From Acidithrix ferrooxidans (GTDB lineage: Bacteria; Actinomycetota; Acidimicrobiia; Acidimicrobiales; Acidimicrobiaceae), in assembly GCF_000949295.1 (NCBI RefSeq), contig NZ_JXYS01000034.1:114-59002 (forward strand): DNA of 58,889 bases. The letters run 5' to 3'. The position numbers were made by a program, and so were the translations under genes. Shown one piece after another: positions 1 through 9,064 of this stretch (its first letter is position 1; each line of letters opens with the position of its first letter). The notes below the pieces were generated by a model, which did not search any database, was not told the origin of the DNA, and saw only the letters and a list, made by a program, of their open reading frames with translations.

Positions 1-816
1 CATCGAAGAAATGCAGCATCTTCGAGCTCCACTTTTTCAATGTAAATCTTGTCACCGTCAAACTAGCGTTACCTCCGGAACCATCTTCCATCGAAGCCAT
101 ATCTCTTTATCCAAGTGGTTCTCCGCTATCTATCTATTGTCCAACGACAAGCGTGGTCTTTCGGCTACTACCATTGCTAAATTCGTTCAAGTATCTTATT
201 CGACTGGCTGGTTGATGCTAAATAAGCTACGAAAAGCAATGGCTGACCGAAATGGTTTATATAAACTTGGAGAAAACGCCTGAGTAGATGAGTTCTTTTT
301 AGGTGGTGAGAGCCATGGCGAAGGCAGAAGAGGAAAGGGAACAAAACAAACCAATGTCCTAATTGGAGTGTCGATTAGCAATGGTGCTCCTACTCATTGC
401 TTCATGGAAGTAATCAAAGATACCACTGCTAAATCATTCAAAGATGTTTTTGTGAGACGTTTAGATTCCGATACCAAGCTGATAAGTGATGGTAACCCAA
501 GTTACGGGGTATGTGCTCGAGACCTTGGACTAGCGCATTCGATCACTCTATCCAAAGACGAACAAGCACATGTAACATTCAAATGGCTCAACATCCTGAT
601 AGGGAACTGCAAGAAATTTATCGACGGAACATACCACGGACGTGAGGAACATAAGCAACTTTACCTCGAGGAATTCGCATACCGATTCAACCGAAGGCAC
701 TTTGAAATGTCCTTGGTAGAGCGACTTCTCAATACATGTGTGTTTGCGTCTCCACATCCGCTACTCCGCGAATCTGATTCCAAAATGGCTCTTGCTTACT
801 AAACTTGATAAGTATG
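1..816 (+). mobile_element. IS1595-type insertion sequence, copy 1 (left end outside window)
   Basis: The element enters from the left edge. Its right part matches two other copies in this window, at about 22690-23100 on the minus strand and 50715-51616. The common sequence with the third copy runs through the transposase stop and ends at about 816. The other two copies share roughly a dozen further bases that are missing here, so the right tip of this copy looks trimmed. Terminal repeats cannot be defined because the left end is not in view. Confidence 0.75.
11..802 (+). pseudogene. IS1595-family transposase (ISXO2-like) with one in-frame stop
   Basis: The first 90 codons encode the second half of a zinc ribbon (CKSC) and the family motif SGTIF...LSKWF. 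A TGA at 281-283 interrupts the frame. The same frame then continues without further stops to 802 and carries the DDE-type domain: VDEFFLGG, SDGNPSYG and the C-terminal EFAYRFNRRHFE signature. The NxK-type third catalytic motif is degraded (HVTFKWLN). Read through the stop, the product is of near-normal length, so this is a recently inactivated copy. Its start may lie left of the window. The single TGA could also be a sequencing error, in which case the gene would be intact. Confidence 0.8.
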
Positions 817-1308
817 CAATATTATACAAATGCGTATACCGTAAGCTTCTTGGCTCTTATTGAAGGGAAGTTAGGCGAACCCTTAAAGGCAGACAAGTCG
901 ACCTTCTTCGGACCGAACGAAACCCTCATAAATTTACAAGATAGAGAACCACTTGCAATCTCATCATACGAAGATGATGAGATCAAACAAAGATACAGAA
1001 AGCTTCCGTCGATCTACGTAGCTTCAAAACGAAGAAGAATCACGGCACCATTTATTCCAACCACGTTCAGAATAGAAACCGAGCCATTCATCTCCTTTTC
1101 AGATGAGGGGTATATGCCGACGATAGTCGTAACCTTGCCTAACAATGAGATTTGCGAAATCGCTATAGCCTCATCTTTGGCGAGTGACTTAGAAGTAATT
1201 CGTAAGAATCACGGTGCCATCCGAAACGCAGTAGTTAAAGTTGATCAAGTGCCTAACCACGAGGGAAGTAGAAGCAAAATTAAATTCATGGAGTACAACT
1301 ATGATTGA
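805..1308 (+). CDS. Unrecognised 167-aa protein sharing a C-terminal domain with the 5350-6075 product
   Basis: I do not recognise a named family. The TTG at 805 and the ATG at 814 both lie inside sequence shared with the IS1595 copies, so the original 5' end may have been cut off by the element. Residues about 87-150 line up without gaps with residues about 160-230 of the 241-aa protein encoded at 5350-6075: F-I-x-x-EP-x-I, then GY, TI-x-V, a run of A/S residues, LE-x-x-R and G-x-I. The 3' end overlaps the start of the GIY-YIG gene by 8 bases, so the two are probably translated together. It is most likely a component of the cassette that follows. The role is unknown. Confidence 0.6.
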   Translation: MISMQYYTNAYTVSFLALIEGKLGEPLKADKSTFFGPNETLINLQDREPLAISSYEDDEIKQRYRKLPSIYVASKRRRITAPFIPTTFRIETEPFISFSDEGYMPTIVVTLPNNEICEIAIASSLASDLEVIRKNHGAIRNAVVKVDQVPNHEGSRSKIKFMEYNYD

Positions 1309-1780
1309 GCACTCAATACTGTTTGAAAAGTCCAAATTTGAGAGCCTTTCGCAAAGCTCAATTGTCCTCAAGCCGCATGGCGGAAAACGACAGCTCAAGG
1401 AAAGTACTATTTCAGCTGTACCTGCTGAACCTGGGATTTATGTACTTTGCGCACGAAGCCGCTTTGAAGATCCAAAAAATCGCACCGGTATCAACTTACT
1501 GCTGTCGAGCTTGTACTACGTTATATATGTTGGGAAAAGCAATGACTTGCGCAAGCGATTGAAAGAACATATCAAGGCAAGCCATAATCCTGATCTTTCA
1601 AGATACATTAGGGGATTAGATACCAACTCTACAATTGATTTTTGGTGCTTCACGTGTCCTGCCGAACAGCTAAATGAAGCTGAGTCCCATTTAATTAGCC
1701 TTCTCAATCCAGCAACGAACAAAATAAATGGTGCACGGATATTGGAAGGGGTACCTGCATCTGGATATAGATCAAAATAA
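1301..1780 (+). CDS. GIY-YIG nuclease-domain protein
   Basis: The 159-aa product carries a GIY-YIG core: GIYVL about 50 residues in, then YVIYVGKS after a longer loop, an RKRLKEH helix (R and H positions of the family), and a C-terminal AESHLISLLNP-x-x-N segment that supplies the usual Glu and Asn. Enzymes of this fold cut DNA. I chose the ATG at 1301, which overlaps the preceding stop (ATGATTGA); an in-frame ATG at 1241 would overlap the preceding gene much further. It is small and has no obvious DNA-binding domain, so it may be the nuclease subunit of the neighbouring DGQHR/SNF2 module rather than a homing enzyme. That assignment is inference. Confidence 0.8.
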   Translation: MIEHSILFEKSKFESLSQSSIVLKPHGGKRQLKESTISAVPAEPGIYVLCARSRFEDPKNRTGINLLLSSLYYVIYVGKSNDLRKRLKEHIKASHNPDLSRYIRGLDTNSTIDFWCFTCPAEQLNEAESHLISLLNPATNKINGARILEGVPASGYRSK

Positions 1781-1863
1781 AACCCTGTGCGTCATAAATT
1801 GGATTACAAACAATATCAGCAAAAGTAACGAGAGCGTTTAGCTACAACAAGGAGAAATATAAA

Positions 1864-3303
1864 GTGAAGACCTTTCCCGCAATACGTGCACATATGGGCA
1901 GATGGACTTATTACATCACGAAGATGTCAATGACGGAACTAGCCATGCACGTAAAGTTATCCACAGGCGTATACGAAAGTCGAGATATCAGTGACGCTCT
2001 GCAACGTGAACTTAATACCTCCCGTGCTAAGGGTGAAATTCTCTCGTATATTCAAAAGCATGAAGATAGGTTTTTCAATTCGTTAGTAATCGCTGCGATA
2101 GGGGGAGAAGCTGAATGGTTTTCAGTCGACGTCTCGCAAGATGAGAAATTCATAATGCTAAAAAATGATCCTTCATTGAAAGACTTTGGAATTCTCCTCT
2201 TTACAGGGAAAGAGCAGTATTACGCTTTAGATGGCCAGCACCGGCTCACTGCAATCAAAGAATTGCTCAATCCGGACTCGCCCGAATACCGAAATGCTCC
2301 TGATGACTTTCGAAACGAAGAGATCAGCGTCATTCTAGTAATGCCCACGATTGACGAAAAGGGTCAAGAGACCCAAGAACGGATGGCAGAATTTCGCCAA
2401 CGATTTAGGCGACTATTCGGCCATCTCAACCGGTACGCAAAGCCGATGGATAACGCTACCAACATAATTATGGACGAAGACGACGTTCTCGCAATTATTA
2501 CTCGTCGCTTGCTTCTAGAGAGTTCTATCTTTGCGAAAACAGATGATGCGGTTATCGGAGGAATCAACGTTGACACTACCAAAGGTAAAAATATGAAGGC
2601 TTCCTCTCAATACTTCACGAACATCGAAACGTTCTACGACCTAAATACGACCCTAATTTCCTCTAAAACACGTGAGAATTTGGGGTGGGGATCGAAAAAC
2701 GAAAAACTGAAGGACTATAAGCGATTTAGGCCAGAGGATAACGAGATAGACGAGCTTTACAATGAATTGGTAGAAATATGGAGCGGAATGGTAAAAGCGC
2801 TTCCTGAAATTTCAACACAAAATCCTTCTAACTTCCGTGACCATACAGCCGCGAATGAACAAAGTGACAGCAAGAAAGATACCTCTTTCTTCTGGCCGAT
2901 TGGACAGATGGTTCTAGCACGTGTAGTCCGAGAGCTTCTTGACGTAATAAAAGCAGACTCCGTATCTGAAAAGCTTGCTTACTTGTCTAGGCTCCCATGG
3001 GAACTAACAGAATTTCCATGGCGAAATCTTATCCTAGTCCAGACCGCTAACGGCGAGATTGACCATACGGCCAATGCGTCTTGGAAAATGCGCAGCGAAG
3101 AACGAACTAAGGCGCTTAGCGCCATTACCAATATTATGCTGCAAGCAGTGGACTTCGTAGTTGGCAGTATCGATGAAAAAGACTGCATCGACGATATTGT
3201 GAAAAACTACAGTACGGTGGCGATACCTCCAAATGGGTCAATCTTGAATCATGATGAACTTCGAGTGGACGCGGAATTAATGCTTCGTAAAGCTAGTGAA
3301 TAA
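1864..3303 (+). CDS. DGQHR-domain (DndB-like) protein
   Basis: The 479-aa product contains the defining motif ALDGQHRLTAI near residue 122 and, downstream, an RFRRLFGHLNRYAKP segment followed by DEDD and ITRRLL, as in DndB-type proteins. DndB is the regulatory component of the Dnd DNA phosphorothioation system, and related DGQHR proteins occur in several modification and defence loci. No dndA/C/D/E-like gene is visible nearby, so a stand-alone role with the SNF2 helicase and GIY-YIG genes is more likely than classic Dnd. The GTG at 1864 follows an AAGGAG ribosome binding site at proper spacing. The gene is same-strand with its neighbours and separated by about 80 bases on each side. Confidence 0.85.
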   Translation: MKTFPAIRAHMGRWTYYITKMSMTELAMHVKLSTGVYESRDISDALQRELNTSRAKGEILSYIQKHEDRFFNSLVIAAIGGEAEWFSVDVSQDEKFIMLKNDPSLKDFGILLFTGKEQYYALDGQHRLTAIKELLNPDSPEYRNAPDDFRNEEISVILVMPTIDEKGQETQERMAEFRQRFRRLFGHLNRYAKPMDNATNIIMDEDDVLAIITRRLLLESSIFAKTDDAVIGGINVDTTKGKNMKASSQYFTNIETFYDLNTTLISSKTRENLGWGSKNEKLKDYKRFRPEDNEIDELYNELVEIWSGMVKALPEISTQNPSNFRDHTAANEQSDSKKDTSFFWPIGQMVLARVVRELLDVIKADSVSEKLAYLSRLPWELTEFPWRNLILVQTANGEIDHTANASWKMRSEERTKALSAITNIMLQAVDFVVGSIDEKDCIDDIVKNYSTVAIPPNGSILNHDELRVDAELMLRKASE

Positions 3304-3384
3304 GCGTTTTATCAAAACCTTTCAGTGTTCGATAACGCTGCGAGACTTAGGTTCAATAAGCTCCGCTTCAAAAGGAACATTTAG

Positions 3385-4794
3385 TTGAATCATTTTGAAC
3401 TAGCCCTTGAGGAGGAGTGTGAATCACTAAAGAGGCATATCCATGGCGAACGATCGCACCTCCCGCAGAGGGATTTTGCGAGACCAAGCCTTTATAGCGC
3501 TGATGTCAGGTCAGAAATCGATGGAAATAATTCGGGAATGATTCCACTCTACAATTTTCAGCGCGAAGGTGTTGAATGGCTGTCAAATAATACGCGAATC
3601 CTCTTGGCCGATGACATGGGACTCGGCAAAACGGTACAAGTATTGTCCGCGATTGAGAGAATGATTGGCGATAGACGCATTAATCGTGTTCTGATCATTG
3701 TGCCACGTACGCTGATTGGCAACTGGCTAGATATTGCGTCGAGATTTACGCCGTCACTTTGTGTTTCTGCATGTATCGCGCCGGAGAAATCCATCGACTA
3801 TGTATGGCATGCGGCCTACATTCATAACCACGTAACCGTCACAAGTTACGAAGTAGCGCAATATTTCTCAAAAGCCGCTTCAAAGCGATTTGATCTCCTC
3901 GTAGCGGATGAGGCCCACAGAATAAAAAATCCTGCTACCAAGAGAACTAAGGCAATCGGTGAATTTGAGACTCAACGGATGTGGTTACTTACAGGTACAC
4001 CTCTAGAACGACATCCCGAAGACTACATAAACCTTATGGTCCTTCTAGATCAAAATAAATTCTCAAAACGAGATCTCAATAGAGGTTTGCCTACTTTAAG
4101 AAACAGAGCCGCACCTTATATATTGCGAAGAAATAAAGCGGAAGTACTAAGTCAACTGCCTCCCCTGACCGAACGGTCAGAAATTCTCGAGCTATCGGAA
4201 GCGCAACGAAAGAGCTACGAATTAGTAATACGTCGAATGAATAATCGAAACCACTTGGCTGACTTTAACGAACTTAGGAGCGTTTGCGATTTTGATCCAG
4301 TCACTAAAGAGTCATCCAAGATCGATCGAACTTTTGACATCATCAATAATGCAATCACCGATAACGAAAGCGTCGTAATCTTTTCGTTCTGGAGAGGGTT
4401 ATTAAAGTTAGCAAACGACCTCGTAAATGAAAAATTTAATGACATTCCTAAATACTTACTCACCGCGGAGACGTCTTCAGCAAAGAGGCAAGAACTAGCA
4501 GCCCAATTTGGAAATTCAGGAGGCATATTCTTGGCATCTGGAAAGATTGGATCAGAAGGCCTAACGCTGACAAGAGCTAACCACGCAATCTTTCTTAACC
4601 AATGGTGGAATCCTTCCCAAAACCATCAAGCGGCAGATCGAATACGACGAATCGGACAGGATAAGCCAACATTTGTATATAAGTTCACCTGTAGAAATAC
4701 AATTGAAGAAGCAATCAAAGAAATCCATGCGAGGAAGGACTATAGTTCGAAGATTCTTGTCGAAGCATTATCTGAAACCATTAGCACGAGTTAG
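3385..4794 (+). CDS. Compact SNF2-family helicase/ATPase
   Basis: The 469-aa protein is almost only the SNF2 motor. It has a Q-like motif (YNFQREGVEWL), Walker A ADDMGLGKT at about residues 75-83, ADEAHRIKNP at about 174, LTGTPLE, and the C-terminal RecA lobe with GSEGLTLTRANHAIFLNQWWNP and the arginine-finger motif QAADRIRRIGQ near 420. SNF2 proteins translocate on double-stranded DNA. No nuclease or reader domain is attached, so partners must supply specificity and cutting. The TTG at 3385 follows AAAGGAA. It sits about 80 bases after the DGQHR gene on the same strand and fits an operon with it. The family call is firm; a defence role is inference. Confidence 0.88.
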   Translation: MNHFELALEEECESLKRHIHGERSHLPQRDFARPSLYSADVRSEIDGNNSGMIPLYNFQREGVEWLSNNTRILLADDMGLGKTVQVLSAIERMIGDRRINRVLIIVPRTLIGNWLDIASRFTPSLCVSACIAPEKSIDYVWHAAYIHNHVTVTSYEVAQYFSKAASKRFDLLVADEAHRIKNPATKRTKAIGEFETQRMWLLTGTPLERHPEDYINLMVLLDQNKFSKRDLNRGLPTLRNRAAPYILRRNKAEVLSQLPPLTERSEILELSEAQRKSYELVIRRMNNRNHLADFNELRSVCDFDPVTKESSKIDRTFDIINNAITDNESVVIFSFWRGLLKLANDLVNEKFNDIPKYLLTAETSSAKRQELAAQFGNSGGIFLASGKIGSEGLTLTRANHAIFLNQWWNPSQNHQAADRIRRIGQDKPTFVYKFTCRNTIEEAIKEIHARKDYSSKILVEALSETISTS

Positions 4795-5349
4795 TACCTA
4801 ACAAAAAGGAAGAACTTAGAATAGCAATCCAATGAGCTAAAATCTCAAGTAGATCATAGACCTGCGCTGATGAAAATGAAATCCGATATCTTGGCTACTT
4901 CACAACCGTGGTAATCTTGATCCTATCAACGAGATAGTCAACCATCCCAGCTTGTTACTTAGCATGGTCGGTTAGAAGCGAAACATTTAGGCGCAGCCTG
5001 ATAGCTATTAAGCGTTTGATCAGTTCGACAAAAAATTAAATTAGGACTAGGAAAGGAAGTTAATATAATGGTCAAGTTCGTGAAAATGACATCGATTTCA
5101 ACGATCGCTGGTATTGCGCCAATAAGTCACGTGCGTAAGTAACTAAATTGATGTTGAACAAAGTCGATAATTTTCAACTCAGATTACGCCCATAGGCAAT
5201 GGTTACGTGCTGCATATTTCCTCCTTAAACGAAACTCAAGAAAATGGTTAAGATTTCAATAAAGTGTTTGAAGCGAGTCAACAACGGTAGTGATACAAAG
5301 AGTAAAATGTATTCCAAGTACCATTGCAAATTAGAGGTAAGGTAATTCA
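4795..5349. other. 555-base gap between the SNF2 gene and the 241-aa gene
   Basis: No gene of normal size is visible. The only item of note is a 24-codon frame at 5068-5142 with a good ribosome binding site, listed separately. The rest is AT-rich with scattered stops in all frames. It may hold the promoter of the downstream gene, but I cannot point to a convincing -35/-10 pair. Confidence 0.5.
5068..5142 (+). CDS. Possible 24-aa peptide with strong ribosome binding site
   Basis: An ATG at 5068 opens a 24-codon frame preceded by AAAGGAAG at ideal spacing. The peptide is mildly hydrophobic and resembles nothing I know. It could be a leader peptide, the 5' stub of a decayed gene, or chance. It lies between the SNF2 helicase gene and the 241-aa gene. 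Confidence 0.2.
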   Translation: MVKFVKMTSISTIAGIAPISHVRK

Positions 5350-6075
5350 GTGGGCATTTTTCCTGAATTGAAAGTCACACAACTCGGAAATTGGATCGCA
5401 GGATACGTAGATAAAAGTATTTTTGAAGCGATCTCATTCTTTCCGCAGTCACAAATATACGACAGCCGTATTTGGCTACCAGGCTTTGCTCTACTTGACG
5501 GTCGAAAAAGTTTCAAAGCTATTGAAACAAATAATGAAACTTTCGCGATTGTCAATTCGGCTCCGATAATCAAGTTAGATATTGATCTAAGTCAAATTTC
5601 GATGGTTCCATTTATTGCAATTGTAAGTGGAGACCTACCTCCTGATTCGAGCTTCAATAACCACTCAACTTCACCAGCGACAATGATCGAAGATTTGAAT
5701 AGAAGTTTAACGCCAGCACTTTCATCCGCTAATCGAACTCGAAGTAAATTAGGCCAGCAGGAACTAGAATTCGAACGACGACATTTAGCTAGCTATAGAG
5801 CAAGGCTTACAGTGAGCGAGACGCCTGTTGAATTCATCATCCAAAGCGAACCGTATATTCGCTCGACAGCTCTCGGTTACACTGCTACGATCGACGTTCT
5901 GACATCGGACGGGGAGGAAATGTTCATATATGCGAGTGCCAAGAGCATCGCCGAACCGCTTGAGGATCTGCGTTCAGAGATGGGAAATATAGTTGGGGCG
6001 AGATACCAAATTTACAAAGAATCACCAGATGTACGCGCACGGTTTGTTTTAGAATTCCTCGGATTTATGCAATAA
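5350..6075 (+). CDS. Unrecognised 241-aa protein, end of the GIY-YIG/DGQHR/SNF2 cassette
   Basis: No named family is recognised. The N-terminal part (about residues 1-95) is rich in beta-type hydrophobic alternation. A polar linker with a charged helix (about 110-150, LEFERRHL) leads into a C-terminal domain at about 160-235. That domain aligns by eye with the C-terminal half of the 167-aa protein at 805-1308, with conserved EP-x-I, GY-x-x-TI, LE-x-x-R and G-x-I positions. The GTG at 5350 follows a weak AAGG. There is no signal peptide or membrane segment. The two related proteins bracket the nuclease/DGQHR/SNF2 genes, which suggests a common role such as a recognition or scaffold subunit. 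That is inference. Confidence 0.65.
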   Translation: MGIFPELKVTQLGNWIAGYVDKSIFEAISFFPQSQIYDSRIWLPGFALLDGRKSFKAIETNNETFAIVNSAPIIKLDIDLSQISMVPFIAIVSGDLPPDSSFNNHSTSPATMIEDLNRSLTPALSSANRTRSKLGQQELEFERRHLASYRARLTVSETPVEFIIQSEPYIRSTALGYTATIDVLTSDGEEMFIYASAKSIAEPLEDLRSEMGNIVGARYQIYKESPDVRARFVLEFLGFMQ

Positions 6076-6350
6076 GACAACCAAATACCCGAAGCAAAGT
6101 AGGAGGGACTCCTTTGGCATGGAAGGAGGCGTTAAACTTGGGGTAATGTTCGTTAGCTTTCGTATACACCCATTTATCCAACATGGAATTAACTATGAGC
6201 AATCCCACGCTCAAATCCCAAACCTAGGATACACAACATTTCTTTCGCGCGAGTAAGGACATAAGGGTCGTCAATCAATAGCTCACTAATGGATAAATCA
6301 ATCTGCTTTAGCCAGCGGAGGAATTATCCCTCTGAACTTTCGATCAACTC

Positions 6351-7295
6351 CTAACTTTGACCACTTAACCGATCACTACTCGTGTTGCTCGCAGTAGTCG
6401 AACCCATCGCCATGTCGCGAACCCCTGACAGCAGGTTCGTCAACTCCATCGGAAAAAGGATCTTTGTAGAAGGGGAGTTGGCTAGCTCTTTCAATGCACC
6501 AAGGTATTGAAGCAGCAAAGTATTTGAGTCTGAGTCCTTGGCAATCTGACCAACAACAGATAGGGCAGTAGAAAGGCCTTCCGCCCGCAAAATCGCAGAT
6601 TGCCTCTCTGCTTCAGCAGTCAAAATTGCCGCTTGCTGGGCACCTTCAGCTGAAAGAACGTCAGCTTGCTTCTGTCCTTCGGCGACAGTGATGGCAGCCT
6701 GCTTCTTTCCTTCAGATTCAGTAACAACTGCTCGTCTGGTACGCTCTGCTGACATCTGGCGAGTCATAGCCTCTTGAACTGCCGGTGGCGGATTGATCTC
6801 ACGAACTTCAACGTTGGTGACCTTGACTCCCCATCGTTCTGTTACTTCATCGAGTTTTACTCTTAGCGATGTATTCATCGCCTCGCGCTTGGAGAGGACA
6901 TCGTCGAGGGCCATGTCTCCGACAACGCTTCTAAGCGTGGTAGCAGCAATATTCAGTGCAGCACCGGAGAAGTCACGGATGTTGACAACCGATGTAACAG
7001 GATCAAATACGCGGTAGAACATAATGAAGTCAATAGAGATAGGAGCATTGTCCTTAGTAATAGCTGTCTGATGTGGGATCTCAAGAAACTGCTCTCGAAG
7101 ATCTACTAAGGATATTCTGTCGGTAATTGGGTTTATAACAACAAGCCCTGGCCCCTTTGCGCCATTGGACTTACCCAACCTAAAGACCACCAACCTCTGG
7201 TAATCTCTCGTAATTTTGAAGGTCGAAAAGAGAACCCGCACAATTGCGAACAAGAGGACTAAAGCTACGGCTAGTTCAATGATCGTCTTTACCAT
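6351..7295 (-). CDS. SPFH/Band 7 protein (slipin/stomatin-like)
   Basis: The product (314 aa) has one N-terminal membrane segment (about residues 8-25), then an SPFH domain starting around YQRLVVFRLG with GPGLVVINP and the VDLREQ motif. A long alanine/glutamate/glutamine-rich coiled coil (AEGQKQADVLSAEGAQQAAIL and similar repeats) follows, typical of slipins and HflC/QmcA relatives that form membrane-associated oligomers. I chose the ATG at 7295 because TAAGGAAAA stands just upstream; the ATG at 7322 has no binding site. It overlaps the 3' end of the NfeD-like gene by about 20 bases. NfeD/slipin pairs are a known operon type linked to membrane microdomains. Confidence 0.9.
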   Translation of the reverse strand: MVKTIIELAVALVLLFAIVRVLFSTFKITRDYQRLVVFRLGKSNGAKGPGLVVINPITDRISLVDLREQFLEIPHQTAITKDNAPISIDFIMFYRVFDPVTSVVNIRDFSGAALNIAATTLRSVVGDMALDDVLSKREAMNTSLRVKLDEVTERWGVKVTNVEVREINPPPAVQEAMTRQMSAERTRRAVVTESEGKKQAAITVAEGQKQADVLSAEGAQQAAILTAEAERQSAILRAEGLSTALSVVGQIAKDSDSNTLLLQYLGALKELANSPSTKILFPMELTNLLSGVRDMAMGSTTASNTSSDRLSGQS

Positions 7296-7800
7296 TATTG
7301 TTTTCCTTACCGGTTGATTCATTTAATTCAACACTCGTTGAAGTGCTGGTATTGAAAGTGTCGATGGCGACCTTGAGGTGGATTTGGTCGGCCTCTACCA
7401 CGAAGATATTGTCACCCTTACTAATGACACCCTCAAGTGCATCAGCGCTCCAGCTCTCCCCATCGACCGTTACGGTCCCCGAGGGAGCTAAATCAGTCGA
7501 AGCCACCCCTGTTCTACCAAGTAGCGACTTGTACCTCTGTGGTGTCGATGTCTTTGGCTTTGATAGAACGCCTTTGAGCCCCAAGGCAATCGTTCCCAAC
7601 GAGATCAAAAAGATAAGTCCGTAGATTAGCAGCGTAAGGGTAGTAATCGATGAGGTGCGACTAGCCAGAACAGAGACGGCTACTCCTGCAACTACAAACG
7701 AAGAGACTCCTGCTCCTACGGAGGAGTGTGGGCCTAGGTGCAGTCCAGCCGCAATGACCAATAGGGTAAGTGCCAATAACACTAGGGAAACAATGACCAT
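7276..7800 (-). CDS. NfeD-like membrane protein
   Basis: The 174-aa product has three or four hydrophobic segments in the first 85 residues and a C-terminal OB-fold of the NfeD type: LLGRTGVASTDLAPSG followed by VTVDGESWSA and GDNIFVVE. This is the short NfeD form lacking the ClpP-like protease domain. GAGG lies upstream of the ATG. It is the first gene of a two-gene operon with the slipin. In known pairs the OB domain and the slipin cooperate at the membrane, and I expect the same here. Confidence 0.88.
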   Translation of the reverse strand: MVIVSLVLLALTLLVIAAGLHLGPHSSVGAGVSSFVVAGVAVSVLASRTSSITTLTLLIYGLIFLISLGTIALGLKGVLSKPKTSTPQRYKSLLGRTGVASTDLAPSGTVTVDGESWSADALEGVISKGDNIFVVEADQIHLKVAIDTFNTSTSTSVELNESTGKENNNGKDDH

Positions 7801-8403
7801 CGCAAACCTCGCTGATCTATTGCCCTAACTCTATTGCAGTTTCAACCACTATGTCGTTCATCAAAGGTTATTCGTTCGCGGCGCTTAATTATTGAGAACT
7901 GAAGTTCGCTGGCGATTCAAACATAATTCACGATGTCACAGAGCATTAAGAGGACTCCAGCACTCTATTGTCTCCCGTATAGTCCTATGGGAACGTCTTT
8001 GTCACGAAGACCCTTCCCTCGATATATTCGCGGCAGCTCAGGTAGAACGTCGCGGATAAGCAAAGTCAAGATGGGCGATAATGGACCGATTCATCGTCGG
8101 AATTACCAGTTTGTTAGAACTGTGATCGTGGCAAACTCAGAAGGAACGTAGACGCGGGCATTTGGTATTCTTGGCATTCCCACACCGTTGCCATCGGCCT
8201 AAAATATCAAAGATAAAATACCAGTCCCAGTCGCCGTTACTTTACCCTTGCAACTATGGAAACGAACGGTGGGCTCCGGGAACCATTCAAGCTACCAGTG
8301 ATCTCCATCGCCAACGAAAATCGCCGATGTATCGCAAATACGGTTGATTTGATCAACACAGGGGACTAACGGCGATCTCCAAATGAGCGGTCTCTAACAA
8401 ACA
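7801..8403. other. Gap without recognisable gene
   Basis: Roughly 600 bases between the divergent end of the NfeD/slipin operon and the carbonic anhydrase terminator. Two short plus-strand frames (7933-8151 and 8162-8347) have no family likeness, no good ribosome binding site and arginine/serine-rich composition typical of chance frames. The promoter of the NfeD operon should lie close to 7801-7870. Confidence 0.5.
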
Positions 8404-8454
8404 CAAAAGAGCCCACTACCTTCGAAGACAATTCGGTGGGGTAGTGGGCTCTTT
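8404..8454. terminator. Bidirectional hairpin terminator downstream of the carbonic anhydrase gene
   Basis: A perfect 16-base inverted repeat (AAAAGAGCCCACTACC at 8404-8419 against its complement at 8439-8454) is flanked by A-tract and T-tract, so it would work as a rho-independent terminator on either strand. It lies about 30 bases beyond the stop of the carbonic anhydrase gene. Confidence 0.9.
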
Positions 8455-8485
8455 TGCAAGATATCTTCTCGTGCGAGACGAATCG

Positions 8486-9064
8486 CTATCGAGCTTGACC
8501 AACCTTGGTCGCCTCTGGAACTTCAATTAGGCTTCCAGTTGAAACATCGTAGATATATCCATAGACCGGGATCGACGCTGGCACGAGAGCATGCGATTTG
8601 ATTCGAGTTACATCCTCAAGTACTGACGATGCCTGATCAGGAATCGTCAACCAATTGATGTACTTTCCTTCATTTGAGCCAGGTCCTTGACCAACATCTT
8701 TGAATCCCGCAGCACCAAGTTCAGCGGTCTCAAGGCTCGAAGCCAAAAGGTTACTCATGAGGTCGTTGCTGAAGAACTCCATACCACAATTGGTGTGATG
8801 GATGACAAACCACTCTTTAGTTCCCAATAACTTGTATGAGATAACCAATGAACGAATGGCATCGTCGCTAGCTCTTCCTCCGGCGTTTCTAATTACGTGA
8901 GCGTCGCCTTCACTTAATCCCGCATACTTTGCTGGATCAAGACGTGCGTCCATACAGGTAAGGATTGCGAAGCGGCGTGCTGGAGGAATTGCAAGGTTGG
9001 CCTTGTCTCCGAACTCCTTTGCGTAGCCCTTATTCGCCTCTAGTATTTCATTTAGGACTGACAT
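8486..9064 (-). CDS. Beta-carbonic anhydrase (small, Rv1284-like)
   Basis: The 192-aa enzyme should interconvert CO2 and bicarbonate in the cytoplasm. The zinc and catalytic set is visible: Cys37 with Asp39 and Arg41 (CMDAR), and His90/Cys93 (HHTNCG). [13 protein letters not shown] is the usual active-site loop. The length and the short CMDAR-type motif fit the compact beta class found in actinobacteria. AAGGGAG precedes the ATG at the right distance. It appears monocistronic, with its own terminator at 8404-8454. Confidence 0.93.
   Translation of the reverse strand: MSVLNEILEANKGYAKEFGDKANLAIPPARRFAILTCMDARLDPAKYAGLSEGDAHVIRNAGGRASDDAIRSLVISYKLLGTKEWFVIHHTNCGMEFFSNDLMSNLLASSLETAELGAAGFKDVGQGPGSNEGKYINWLTIPDQASSVLEDVTRIKSHALVPASIPVYGYIYDVSTGSLIEVPEATKVGQAR

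Noticed and set aside
1864-4794. Classic Dnd phosphorothioation or Dpd deazaguanine system
   Set aside because: Only a DGQHR protein and an SNF2 motor are present; no cysteine desulfurase, PAPS-reductase-like DndC, DndD/E or transglycosylase DpdA can be found in the window.
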